Below are positions 1-9,534 of a stretch of DNA of 15,017 nt, in pieces. Position 1 is the first letter of the stretch. The number at the start of each line of letters is the position of its first letter. The notes beneath the pieces were generated by a model. That model searched no databases and was not told where the DNA came from. It saw nothing but the letters and a program-made list of their open reading frames with translations. The DNA comes from Echinostoma caproni (taxonomy: Eukaryota > Platyhelminthes > Trematoda > Plagiorchiida > Echinostomatidae). The DNA lies in NCBI GenBank assembly GCA_900618425.1, contig UZAN01042627.1, positions 31,874 through 46,890 of the forward strand. Direction: 5' to 3'. Both the position numbers and the translations under genes were made by a program.

Positions 1-70
1 CTAATGTTACCAGAACCTGAGAGCAACTGGCTTGCTTTTGAGATCCGGTGTAATAGTGAACGAGGATAAG

Positions 71-114
71 TACACACCTATTTCAGCCTTGTTGTGACTG
101 ACTCATCAGCAGTG
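71..114 (-). repeat. Decayed hammerhead ribozyme remnant
   Basis: Read on the minus strand, CACTG (5' side of stem I) is followed by an exact CTGATGA core at 103-109 and, about 18 nt later, by GAAA at 81-84. The next bases, TAGGTGT, resemble the CAGCTGT that follows GAAA in the intact copy at 13637-13679 (5 of 7 match). Stem II no longer pairs well and the 3' side of stem I is lost, so self-cleavage is not expected. The arrangement of core, spacing and following bases suggests a fossil of the same family. An isolated chance match is the alternative. Confidence 0.4.
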
Positions 115-115
115 C

Positions 116-215
116 GTAGTACTCTTGGTTCGCTACCAAGACACGCATGGGGAATCTTAGGGCTGGGGTTTAAAACCCCTACACGTGAACTGGTGGCTAA
201 CTCGATAGTTACTCA
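116..215 (-). repeat. Possible decayed tRNA-like SINE head
   Basis: On the minus strand this lies just 5' of the hammerhead remnant, where intact copies carry a tRNA-like head. A T-arm-like hairpin sits at 165-179 (GGGG stem, 7-nt loop TTTTAAA, CCCC). An A-box-like TAACTATCGAGTTAG lies at 197-211. The A-to-B distance is about 10 nt short and the T loop has lost its CG, so this is weak. A separate hairpin at 124-140 (CTTGGT / loop TCGCT / ACCAAG) lies between the T-arm and the hammerhead remnant. Confidence 0.25.
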
Positions 216-300
216 GGAAACCAGATTCCGATCAAGGAGCTTACAGTGCACCATGGTTCCGGAAACCCACAGACATTCGCTAGATTGCACTTGTTCCTAA

Positions 301-1846
301 CCTGCTGTTGCTTGGTAATTTATCGTCTCAACCTGTAACAGCCCGTCTATAACCTGTCCACACTTCCGGGTCGCGGTTCTCTAAAGCTTAACGACATTTG
401 GGTGTGCGTTTGCTCATAGTTTCGTAATGTTTTACATTACTGCCTCTTATTATCCACTTCGTGTGCTTTTTAACCATTTTATTATCATTTAAATAATTGA
501 ATTAGAGCGTATTCTGTAGTACCACAGAATTCCCTGGATCTTGCAGTATCGCGATCTGTTTACAGCCGGATACTGGAGTACTCCCTCCAGGTGGGATTCG
601 GCTCATAAACTATATTTCATTTGTATTCTCATATGTTCACACTTTGGAGAATTATGAGCTTAAAACAATTCACGTCCATGCTTACATAAGGTCTGTGTTC
701 TCCGACAGACATTCAGCCAGGAGATAACATGATAATTCGAAATCAATTCGACATAATTCTGATTGTTTTTGACGTATTCTTGAAAGAAATCAATCAATCC
801 TATAAGTAAAATCATGATCATACATACTGATGAAGGCCGAAATGATCTTTGTCAATTTTAAATGGTGTTATCAGTTGTTTGATAAACCATCAGAATAAAA
901 CGAAATATTCAGACTAAGATAATATTCCCCATGCGAAAAGGGTATTCAAAAATAAACCGGTTCGATTCGATCGTTTTCGGTGAACACAGACTGACTACTA
1001 ATGAGTAGTATGAGCATAAATAATTACACACTAAAGGTTGACTAAAATCCATTAATTTTTAGGAATGCAGTACAGTGTTGTAGAATGGTTATTAGTGAAG
1101 AATCTAGTATGATAACCCTTATTTGTTCAGATATTCAGCTAGACAATCTTAGTATCCCATAAGGGATAAACCCGATCGCTATTCACAACCCGCTGTTCAA
1201 AATATCCGGTGCACCAGTGTGCCTAGTGATTGGACAAAGGGGTTCCACGCATAGATTTCTTTAGTGAACTCATGGAGAGGTTTCTGATGGGTGCTCTTCG
1301 TGATTATGTTATAGCAAACAGCGACTTCCAAGACGGCTAATCATTTTCATTCCGAATAAACAATAACAGTTTATTGCTGTCTTTATTTTTCTATTTGAAA
1401 TGAATATTTGAGGTGCATTATTTGAATGACTTTCGATTTCCCCGCACGCTTGTCATTCGCATGCGTTATTCTGTGCCTGACTAGTATCTCCCTCCGCCTC
1501 GGCTCCCATCCTCAAAGATGTTGTTGATCACATCACGGATATGAATTATTGATTTCTCTATCGGGCTAATGGGTCGAAATAAAATGATCAACTGTGGACA
1601 AATATACATTGATCGGTCGATGAAGGAGGCTGTTGTTCAGCATTGCATTTTCAAGCGTGTCCTCGCCAAGTTTGACAGCTAAAAGTTCATTGTTTCACTC
1701 AACCGTTCAAGAAGATTTCCGGATGAGATAATACTCACGTGATTCGTGAATTTAAAGATCGCACAAAGAGAGACGGATAAATACTTGAGATAGAAAAATT
1801 GAATTGCCGATAACTGACGCGGTGATGGTTAAAATAAAAACCGTGA
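301..1846. other. Non-coding stretch, nothing assigned
   Basis: AT-rich sequence without an open frame that looks coding and without a recognised repeat. An isolated CTGATGA at 835-841 is followed 4 nt later by GAAA, but there is no room for stem II. Introns or intergenic DNA are both possible. Confidence 0.5.
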
Positions 1847-2071
1847 ATGAGATATTTTTGCTGCTTTTCCGTTATTTTTGTATTGGTTCTTCTAGTGCTT
1901 CTTGATCACTTGTCCCACACTGTGGAAATATCAATGTCCCAACTTCATTCAAAAAATCCTAGTTTAAAGTATATACGAAAGCGGAACGTTCCTGTCTGTG
2001 TGCTCCGTATTTTCCATCCTATCAGAAGTCAGCATACTAACCCCCATCGAATTCCCGATGATTTCGTTCCG
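1847..2071 (+). CDS. Candidate first exon, membrane-anchored protein, unidentified
   Basis: The ATG at 1847 opens 75 codons to a good splice donor, CCG|GTGAGC, with GT at 2072-2073 and the exon ending in phase 0. The frame stays open to 2257, but the donor suggests earlier termination of the exon. After three residues (MRY) comes a hydrophobic run, FCCFSVIFVLVLLVLLDHL (about residues 4-22), without an obvious cleavage site. This is followed by a basic, polar segment (KYIRKRNVPVCVLRIF) ending in PDDFVP. A short tail, a single anchor and then a stem-like region fit a type II signal anchor, as in Golgi enzymes, but no catalytic motif is visible and the family is not recognised. No matching second exon was located. 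A signal peptide, or a chance ORF in AT-rich DNA, are the alternatives. Confidence 0.35.
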
Positions 2072-2257
2072 GTGAGCATAACCCGGGGATTATTTTCAGG
2101 CAAACTGTTGACAAGTGGAGTTTGGTCCTCACCAATGTCACATCCCGGTCCTTTGCGATTTTATGAATATTCTCCACTGTTTTTTTATTGTCAATGCGCT
2201 CATCCGGTGCAAAGGAATATAGAGGGTATTTCGTTCAAATCCCTCATTTCGACCTGA

Positions 2258-4465
2258 AAGTAACTACCCTACCTGGTATAATTTCATCTTTTAAGTGACT
2301 TCCAAACCAATCCTATACCCAAATGGGTGTAATTCCATCGATACTCTGAAAGCCTATGTCTTACTTTCTGCAGGTCATTGAACAAGTGATTCCAGTCTGA
2401 TTTGAATTGTACATGATTACAGGGAATAGTTGCATTGTCAAAAAGTCCGAATTACGATTTCGATACTTTGATCCAGGCTTATGTATGGTCCTTTAGTTGT
2501 CTCATGTAACAATTTACTTAAACAGCCCTCAATATACTGTGCGCTGCTCCCAAGGAAAGCTATGTGACTCGTTTTTCGACATGTAACGATTCATCTGTGT
2601 AAATATCCTATGGGACAAGAGAAGAACGAGCTTGTAAGTTATTTCCATAACGAAACTTTGACTTTGACTTTAAAATATCTGGTATTCCCTTCCCGGTTCG
2701 GTTCACTTGAGACGAACTGTGCTACACAACGAGGATAACTATCTCGTTCACTTTGCTGTTTGGCATGCAATCAGTTGTGAGCAATGGGGTTAAAACGGAC
2801 GTCCCTACTAACTTCAATTGACCCACCTAACCATTTCCAGTCCGAGTACATTCCTCATTTCGCGTGTCTCCATCTGGATGGGTTTGTATGTCACCTGTGC
2901 TTTCATTTGCCTCCATGGTAGGGGGCCTATTTTGATGCATATGGCTTTATAAGCAGTACTCTGAAAGTGTTGGATAGGTGGATGGTACATGTGCTTCATA
3001 TTGGTTAACAACTGTCCACAATGGATATCCACTGAGTTGTACTCGCAATCAGAGGGGCTAGAGTTCGAGTTGACTTTAGTGAGTGGCTGGTAATGCTTAT
3101 GCAATTCAACACAACGTTTCCAAAGCTTTTCACCGGGCCGGGTGAGATGCTGCAGTTGCCAGAGCGATCAATCAATTTCCAATCTCACGAAAAAAAAGAT
3201 AAATTGTTATGGTTCACATGCGGAAGGAACCCGACAAAATNAATTCTAAATCACGATTCATTTGCACTGGTAGTGATATTTTTTGAGCTTATCTGCTACT
3301 CGTCTACTTGATGCCAATCTCTAAGGACAGAGCATCACGCACTGGCTCCCAAATGCATACCCACCGAACCCTAATGAGTGACTAGATAGGTAGTTCCAAT
3401 TGCGCCACCACCACTCCACGGGGTGGAGTATGGTGATTGTCATACACCATGATCTGGTTTGCTTAAAACAATCGACCAGCCCTGTGGACAGTACAATGAA
3501 TCATCCCACTGAACCACGTCACCAATATGGTCACGGTGTCCCGTAAAAGCATGTGTAATAAGTGATGTGTTCACGTGTCACACTGTCTATGTGTGCGTCT
3601 GCAAGGAAATTGGACACGGGAGAAAGTTAGCGCCAGAGAACATATCTTGGGGCGTGTTTCTCAATGTGATTAGCTTATTAGCCTGGCGGGACTGTACAGA
3701 CGGTAGAGTTACAGTTAACCAATGGAAGAGAGTGGAACAGGGTTAGAGTGTAAACAGCATGAACTCTATTCAGAGTTGCCTTTTCACCGGGGAGGGAGGC
3801 AGGGTAAGTGACTATTCCGGTTTATCCAACCATACGTGTCTAGTCTACCAGTGAATGCTTTCTAATCTCATCAGGACGAACTAAGCATGAAAATGGCAAC
3901 TAAGTGTGCGGGATTAGTGACAGGGCGAGGGCACATCTTGAAAGGAGACATGAAGAAAGTTGGAACAGACGGACGGGGCAGATTGCAATTGCAGCGGTTT
4001 TGCACCCCAACTACAACTGTTTGGCGTCAAGAATGGGACCAAGATGCCAGCAGCAGTTGCGCAGGTTTATTCTCATGAAGCGGTTGGGTTGGGTTGGGGG
4101 ACCTTGGTGGGGAAACATCAAGTGAAATAACAAAAATCTTCATCAGATTTTTCCCGAATGCGTTTATGACCAGTGTGCCTAGTTATGTACCCGGCCAAAC
4201 ACACAGGCAAACACACAAACACGAATTTGTATGCTAAAGGGAAAAAAAAGTAGATGGAGCAGATTGCACGATAAATAATGAGAATTAGTGATGATGGGGA
4301 TAGTTTCATTCTTATTCTCTTCTGTATGCATCAAATTTACGCGTTCTGTTTGATTAATTGTTGCTTCTTAGTTTGGGATGAACTTCAAGACTATGCGTAG
4401 TCAATAGTTACAAAATTCAGATCGTTGATTTCGATTTTGTGTCATTCATTTGATTTTCTAACAAA
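2258..4465. other. Non-coding stretch with minor hairpin and low-complexity tracts
   Basis: No convincing coding region. A short hairpin (CTCCAC / GTGGAG) lies near 3414-3429. A GGTTG-rich run is at 4081-4098 and a CA-rich run at 4199-4222. Base 3241 is N. ORFs near 2814-3104 (minus) and 3887-4125 (plus) have no recognised motif and are treated as chance. Confidence 0.5.
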
Positions 4466-4762
4466 CGGCATTCAGTAGCCGATCCTTATAGGAATGTTTG
4501 GATTAGCCACAACACGCGAAAACCAAAAAAACCAATTTTGGGGTTGACGACGTTTGGTTAATGTTTGCTTGTTAATGGACTTGAAAAAGGTCTTCCAAGA
4601 GGGTCGAAACGTCATCAACCGAAAATTGTTTTATGTTTTGGTTTTCTCTCATTATGGTTAATCCAAACATTCGTATAAGGATCCAATAATATGAGAACGA
4701 CTCACAATTTCTTCAAAGACATCCGTTCGAAATTTGGATCTGATACCGCGGCATTCAGTAGC
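4466..4762. mobile_element. Insertion-like unit between 14-bp direct repeats
   Basis: The 14-mer CGGCATTCAGTAGC occurs exactly at 4466-4479 and again at 4749-4762. The first copy abuts, within one base, the start of a long inverted repeat. The 269 bp between the copies would be the inserted element and the 14-mers its target-site duplication. That length is typical of target-primed insertion by LINE-type or Penelope-like machinery, not of cut-and-paste transposons with 2-8 bp duplications. The unit has no coding capacity. A chance or older segmental repeat is the alternative. Confidence 0.5.
4481..4683. repeat. Long imperfect inverted repeat (about 75-bp arms)
   Basis: The left arm 4481-4555 begins GATCCTTATA and GAATGTTTGGATTA and ends TTGACGACGTTT. 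The right arm 4607-4683, read in reverse complement, begins GATCCTTATA and GAATGTTTGGATTA and ends TTGATGACGTTT. The arms match along their length with scattered substitutions and a 2-nt indel. The spacer is about 51 bp. A transcript would fold into a long hairpin. The right arm begins inside GTCGAAACGTC, which resembles the 3' half of a hammerhead core (GAAAC, then GTC); the mirror image of AAACGTC lies at the inner end of the left arm. Confidence 0.8.
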
Positions 4763-5131
4763 TATCGATTTTCAATGGGACAGTCGAGAAAGATCAACAG
4801 AGGTCAACACCTTCGCTAACTTCTTTGTGTTTCGTTGCGCGGTTTCAGACTGAACAGTGTTACTTCTGTTCCAGTCAGTCCCTAAAAATGAAAACAGTGC
4901 TCGGCGGAAAAGCATAGGTGTTATGCTATTTTATTGGTCTTTATCAGGTTGGATTTCACTGTGCACTGTGCAACTCTTTATTCTGCAATATTTGTAAATC
5001 AGAAGAACAAAACAAACGCACAAGATCACACAACTCTACCTTCCATAATAGATGAATGTCAACTTTTTCAATATACAATTTCACCACCAAAATTCACGAA
5101 AGGAGGCATGGCGGATTCAGTCGCAGTCACG

Positions 5132-5312
<181 letters not shown>

Positions 5313-5573
5313 TTAAACATACTTCCTTTTTAGTTTGACCGCAAATTCCAACAGAGCAGACAAAGTTGTATCAGTCATCACGATGGTGGATGGAACAATT
5401 GGCCCAGGTAACTCGAAAAGAATTGCCAAATAAAACGAAAATAACCGATGACAGAATGAAGTCTATGATACAAATCATAAAATGAACTAAAAAAATAACT
5501 GAGAAACCACGGGTAGTTGTTGTGAGGATTTTTTAGAATTTGAGCAGCAATGTGCTTCCATCGATTAAAAATT

Positions 5574-5598
5574 CTACTACTGATACTACTACTGCTAT

Positions 5599-5646
<48 letters not shown>

Positions 5647-5647
5647 C
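5574..5647 (+). repeat. (ACT)n microsatellite
   Basis: About 74 bp of CTA/TAC/ACT triplets. The 5' end is imperfect (TGATACT, GCTATT) and the tract is uninterrupted from about 5608 on. Confidence 0.95.
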
Positions 5648-5873
5648 ATTTTTGGTCTACTCTCTCCATTAAATGTGAACCAGTCAGCTTTCCGGATAAA
5701 CTAGTCAAGTCAAGAAATCGCTTTATCTACATCGAAGGGGTGGATATTCAGCAACCGCATTACCCAAGTGTGTAAACAATTAAAAAATCTAAATAAAATA
5801 CATTAATTAAGAGAAGTGACACGCAAAGTAACATCAAAAAAACCGATGGCATACCAGTGTGTTTAGGATTGGT

Positions 5874-6760
5874 TTAGTTTAGCATTTTGCACAGATTTTT
5901 TGCAACGAGTTCATAGTTTGTAAGGAATCTGGCAAGATACGGTACAATAAAGCGCCCTTAAGCGAGTGCCTTTATACGTTTATGACTGGAACGGGTGGAT
6001 AAATAAGGAAGGCATTGACAAAGAGCAGAATAAAGCGGATGCAAAATATCAGATAAAATCTTATTGGGGAATATTTTACAGGAATTGAGTTGGTGTGTCA
6101 CCACATACTGTACCAGATGTTTCCGTGGTATAAGACTAAAGACCGACAGAAACTTGAAGGATCAGGAACTCAGTTTGAGGTCCTTGTTAAAACTAACGGA
6201 AAAGATAACAGGGGACTTTTCAGACGTGAAACGTAAAACGTGAAGCTCCTGACATTCATAAAAACGTTATTGACGTGATCAGACCAGGTGAGGTCACGGT
6301 TGAAAATAACACCAAGATATCTGACAGATGGTTGTTGATCCATCTGGTCACGGAAGATATACAAAGGTGAGCTGGCATTTGACCTTTCATTATACTTTTG
6401 ACCTTTCAAAAGGAAAAGATTAGGTCATTACAATTTTAGTGGTCCCTGCGGAGGTTCGTTTGTTGAGACCACTTAACTATTTCTGACATGTCTTCTTGCA
6501 TAGTTGTTTGAAATGATGAGTTGGGATAGGGCACTCCGAGTATTATATCGTCTGCATGCTTAACGAGCAGAGAAGAATTGCTCACAGGCATAGGGGAGAT
6601 ATAAGCAGAAAATAGAAAAGGAGATCAAATGGCGACTTGCAGTACGCCTTGTGAGGAAGAATCGTGCGTATATAGAGTATGGAAAGGCTTCCTTAGGTAC
6701 CGCTGGGTCATTTCTTAAAGGATGCACCATTTGTTTTTGTAGCGTCAAGTGTCACCTTCC
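5874..6760 (-). pseudogene. Non-LTR retrotransposon (LINE) reverse transcriptase, C-terminal part, broken
   Basis: Translating the minus strand recovers ordered pieces of a LINE reverse transcriptase that copied element RNA at the insertion site. From the 5' side, about 6740-6450 holds TQRYLRKPFHTLYTHD, SSSQGVLQVAI then a stop, SPFLFSAYISPMPV, and KHADDIILGVPY. This is the palm order QGxxQG, SPxLF, (Y)ADD, with the usual YADD changed to HADD. Next, 6409-6170 holds VRYLGVIFNRDLTWSDHV, the thumb segment that follows the palm in CR1/Jockey-type elements. At about 6050-5874 a C-terminal tail reads HPLYSALCQCLP, LSTRSSHKRIKALA, then a stop, then IVPYLARFLTNYELV, and ends at a TAA at 5874-5876. In-frame stops and at least one frameshift near 6410 make it inactive. 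No endonuclease domain or ORF1 is seen, as expected of a 5'-truncated copy. The exact clade cannot be fixed by eye. Confidence 0.88.
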
Positions 6761-7340
6761 AAGTGTTAATTTTATTTGAATGTTAGGTCCGATTTGTAAA
6801 CGTCAATGTGCTTTCTGCACAGATTTCTGATGTTTTTTTCAAATGGGGCGGAAACTAATCACGTACATAAACCGCGATACCAACCCCCGTCTGCCCAATG
6901 TTACCAGTTTATTCAGTAAGACAATGCTCACTTTTTCGCAGTTGATCATCTACATAACTAGTCTTACCTGCAACCTAGAGAAATCCTATATAAGACTTAC
7001 GTTGATAGAGGATCCGACAAGTACTACACTCATGTGTACATTTGAAACTGGAACATTACAGAAAGGCGGTGGCAGAAACCTTGGACTGATTTTCATTTAA
7101 GTTCCAAGGCTCAAGTAATCGATCAACATAAATAAGTACTACAGTTTATCAGGTCTGTCGGAGTTATCGCCTGTTCTCTTCGTCCCGATATCAGTCATGT
7201 GATTTGTATCCTCAAAATTTTCATATTCAGCTAACTCATAGCCAACATAGTATGGTAACAACGGTGAACATGAATGAGGTTTGCTAACACGATAGAGATA
7301 ATGAAAGCAGTGTTGTTAATTTTTGACAAAATACATTCTG

Positions 7341-7407
7341 TTTGGAGTATCAGGCTTGGATCAGCTCATTCGATTGTCCAGAAGCACCAGGCTCTCTTGA
7401 TGGTCTT
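7341..7407 (+). repeat. 67-bp direct repeat, copy 1 (tRNA-like head)
   Basis: Matches 7663-7729 at about 57 of 67 positions with a constant offset of 322 bp. It contains GTATCAGGCTTGGATCAGC, CATTCGATTGT and GCACCAGG. ATCAGCTCATTCG looks like a degenerate pol III A box. Downstream, GGGTTTCACCTC at about 7418-7429 could be a decayed B box. No hammerhead follows this copy. Instead a minus-strand SINE occupies the space before copy 2. Confidence 0.75.
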
Positions 7408-7502
7408 GATGCTGTGGGTTTCACCTCTTGGTAGGTCGTTATTTCCCCACTGTTTGTATGGATTTAAATGTGATGGAAATGTTTGTGATAACCAATAAAG
7501 AC

Positions 7503-7545
7503 CACTTGTCAGCTGTTTCGTCCCGTTTGGGACTCGTCAGTAGTG
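7503..7545 (-). ncRNA. Hammerhead ribozyme, SINE-linked, cleavage-site variant
   Basis: Minus strand: CACTA (stem I 5' side), the exact core CTGACGA (7534-7540), a perfect 5-bp stem II (GTCCC / loop AAAC / GGGAC), GAAAC, tetraloop AGCT, GAC, then AAGTG (stem I 3' side). Length is 43 nt, equal to the copy at 13637-13679. Four of five stem I pairs hold. The usual GTC at the cleavage site is GAC, so the conserved A15.1-U16.1 pair is lost and activity is probably low or absent. All other core positions are kept. It follows a tRNA-like head on the same strand. Confidence 0.85.
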
Positions 7546-7640
7546 ATTACTTTACGTATCTGTGTCAGGTCTCGAACCGCGAAACTTGGGGTTGTGACTT
7601 CAAACCCCTATCCCTGAGCTACATGACCGGCGGTCACCAC
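7546..7640 (-). repeat. tRNA-derived SINE head upstream of the minus-strand hammerhead
   Basis: Read on the minus strand, TAGCTCAGGGA (7611-7621) fits the pol III A box (TRGYNNARNGG). GGTTCGAGACC (7568-7578) fits the B box with one change. Spacing of about 32 nt is that of a tRNA gene. About 22 nt separate the B box from the hammerhead stem I, close to the 20 nt in the copy at 13606-13637. The head does not fold as an intact tRNA by eye, so it is an internal promoter relic, not a functional tRNA gene. The SINE body plus ribozyme covers about 7503-7640. Confidence 0.75.
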
Positions 7641-7662
7641 CTTATGTGAATGGCTCAATCAA

Positions 7663-7729
7663 TTTAGAGTATCAAGCTTGGATTAGCCCATTCGATTGTT
7701 CAGCGGCACCAGGCACTCTTGATGATTTT
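7663..7729 (+). repeat. 67-bp direct repeat, copy 2 (tRNA-like head of next SINE)
   Basis: Second copy of the repeat at 7341-7407. TAGCCCATTCG (about 7684-7694) resembles an A box. CGGTCGAGTCC at 7730-7740, just beyond the repeat, resembles a B box at a near-normal spacing of about 35 nt. A hammerhead follows 20 nt further on, so this copy seems to be the promoter head of the plus-strand SINE. Confidence 0.7.
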
Positions 7730-7760
7730 CGGTCGAGTCCGGATAGGGACACAAAATGTG

Positions 7761-7809
7761 CACAATGCTGACGAGTCCCAAACACGAGGACGAAACCGCT
7801 GTCCTGGTG
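7761..7809 (+). ncRNA. Hammerhead ribozyme, SINE-linked, enlarged loop II
   Basis: The exact core CTGACGA is at 7768-7774. Stem II is GTCC (7775-7778) with GGAC (7788-7791) around a 9-nt loop. GAA at 7792-7794 is followed by a 2-bp stem III (AC / GT) closed by tetraloop CGCT, with cleavage predicted after C7803 (GTC|CTGG). Stem I is imperfect: G7767-C7804 and CAC (7761-7763) with GTG (7807-7809), separated by an internal loop. The core is complete, so weak activity is possible. It lies directly downstream of the tRNA-like head at 7663-7740. Confidence 0.75.
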
Positions 7810-9534
7810 CTCTTTGTCGGCCACCGCATTTGAACGCAAGTGACGCCTTGTGGGGAAATTTGAACGATCCCTTTGTCTTGATCTGTCCGTTCCTATTGAT
7901 TGCCTGATCACCTGATGCACTTGACCCACACTGATCCCTGACCCAGTGTCTTCCGAAAATCATTCAGCTCGAATGATGATCGAAACTCAAACCTATCCTA
8001 AAGACAGAATACAAGTGCCTATTCACTATACTCGGGAACACAATCAAGCTTTTCTTTATTGTGTTTACGCACTTACGCTCATCAAAACTATGCCACACTT
8101 CGCACAAATTATTGCGTCATTGTATCACTGAGCATTCAAGAATCATAATTCAACTTACTTACTGTCCTAGCCAGACTGTTCTTTGACGTGATTTGATATT
8201 TTTTGCTCGCATCCATGAAAGAAACCACACAAGTTGACTTTTCACACTGATTGGGCTGGGAATCTGACACATTGGAGTTCATGCATCTACTCACTGCATA
8301 CCCGTAGGTCTAGTCACCTTGTTGGGTCCCATCGGATGTACGGAATTGAATTCCAAACACGTTCTCTAATCGATTCAAGCTTATGTAATCGATTTGGGGA
8401 AGTCAAAATGAGCCAGGACCACTAGGATAAGAACTGATTTTCACCACTTACAGTCTACCATGAATGAACACACTCACAACCTATTAATCCAATTAGAATT
8501 GTTTGAACTGTGAAACCAAGAGCATTAGAATAACTTGATGGGGTACAAAAAGTGTTGGAACATCGAGTGCCTATGCCCTACCCGACTTGGCCGAACCATT
8601 GTTGTCCGACTTAGAAGGACTATGGGCAACCGGGGTGAACCAGATGCAATACTGTGCTCCACTAAAATGGATTGAGAGACGAATTGCGGACAAGAGAGAA
8701 TATTTCAGCATGAACTTAACTTGACTTAAACTTAAACATCTCTAATCACATCTTCATTGAGTGCAGTAAAATAGCGGTTGTTTGATGTTCAGTTCGTGGT
8801 AGAGTAGTTACCATAACTCCTTCAAGAACTGTTCCATCTTTTCTTGTCTGGTTCGCAGATGCAGGACACTATGGTCAGAGTAATCAAGCATAAACACCGG
8901 TAATAGGCTTGTGAAGAAGGGGCTTATACCACGGACCTGGCACATAGACAGTGCGAATCAGCAGTGCTCCGCTATTCGTCAGTCGAATGCGTCCGAGAAA
9001 GGAGTCTCGTGCGTTGACTCATCACCTGGTCGAATGAATGGAACTAAATGATGGTAAATAAAGTCACAATGCAATGCACCTCGAGTTTTCTAGATTTATG
9101 CACTAGGTTTTCACTTGTCTGCTCAATTCCTATCAAACTACTTAATGTTCTTTTAGAAATGAGAATGGTGCACGAAGGATATGTTTGTTGGGCTGTGCTA
9201 GAGGTTGTTTGTCCATATCTTCTCTCTCAATTTCTTCGATGAAAGCTCCAGATTTTTGCGTCACATTCTGTATTTATGGGAAAGGCAAGTGATTGATGTT
9301 CTTTGGTGCCTAACACCATGTTAAATCTAGTGTTCTAGCTATTGTCTATTAATTGCCATGCGTACAATATCTTTGAAGTGACTCCCTGAGTTGTGTTTGA
9401 GTCTATGTAAAGATTATCAGGAATTAATCATGCACACTTTGGAAAGAACAACAATAAGTGAAGATTTTCTCTCAAGCAAATTCGTACAGTTCCATTCGAG
9501 GTCTTTTGGTATTGGACTAAATTTCTTTGCGTAG
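7810..9534. other. Non-coding stretch, one possible ribozyme scrap
   Basis: No convincing gene. The three overlapping ORFs near 7672-7963 reflect locally higher GC content and the SINE, not coding. Around 8947-8966 the minus strand reads CACTGCTGAT then, after TCGCA, CTGTC, which could be a hammerhead with its middle deleted. The rest shows no recognised feature. Confidence 0.45.

Noticed and set aside
835..851. CTGATGA followed closely by GAAA on the plus strand
   Set aside because: Only 4 nt (AGGCC region) separate the two core parts, so no stem II can form, and no GTC-type cleavage site pairs downstream.
1212..1226. ACCAGTGTGCCTAGT shared with 4169-4183, and a similar ACCAGTGTGTTTAG near 5853
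   Set aside because: Only about 15 bp with no extended flanking similarity; may be chance or a very short repeat scrap.
2895..2960. Minus-strand 66-bp open segment with good acceptor (CCAACACTTTCAG) and donor (CAG|GTGACA)
   Set aside because: Too short, no recognised protein similarity, and no partner exon on the minus strand. The surrounding 96-codon ORF is not clearly coding.
3857..3873. CTGATGA then GAAA on the minus strand
   Set aside because: The intervening bases (GATTA) form no stem II and stem I is absent; chance occurrence.
4588..4613. Functional hammerhead around GTCGAAACGTC
   Set aside because: The 5' core is CTTGAAAA in place of CTGANGA and the stem II halves (GGTC / GGTC) do not pair; at most a decayed relic.
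7672..7963. Three overlapping ORFs on both strands
   Set aside because: They overlap the SINE and hammerhead and show no motif; overlapping frames in both directions point to base composition.
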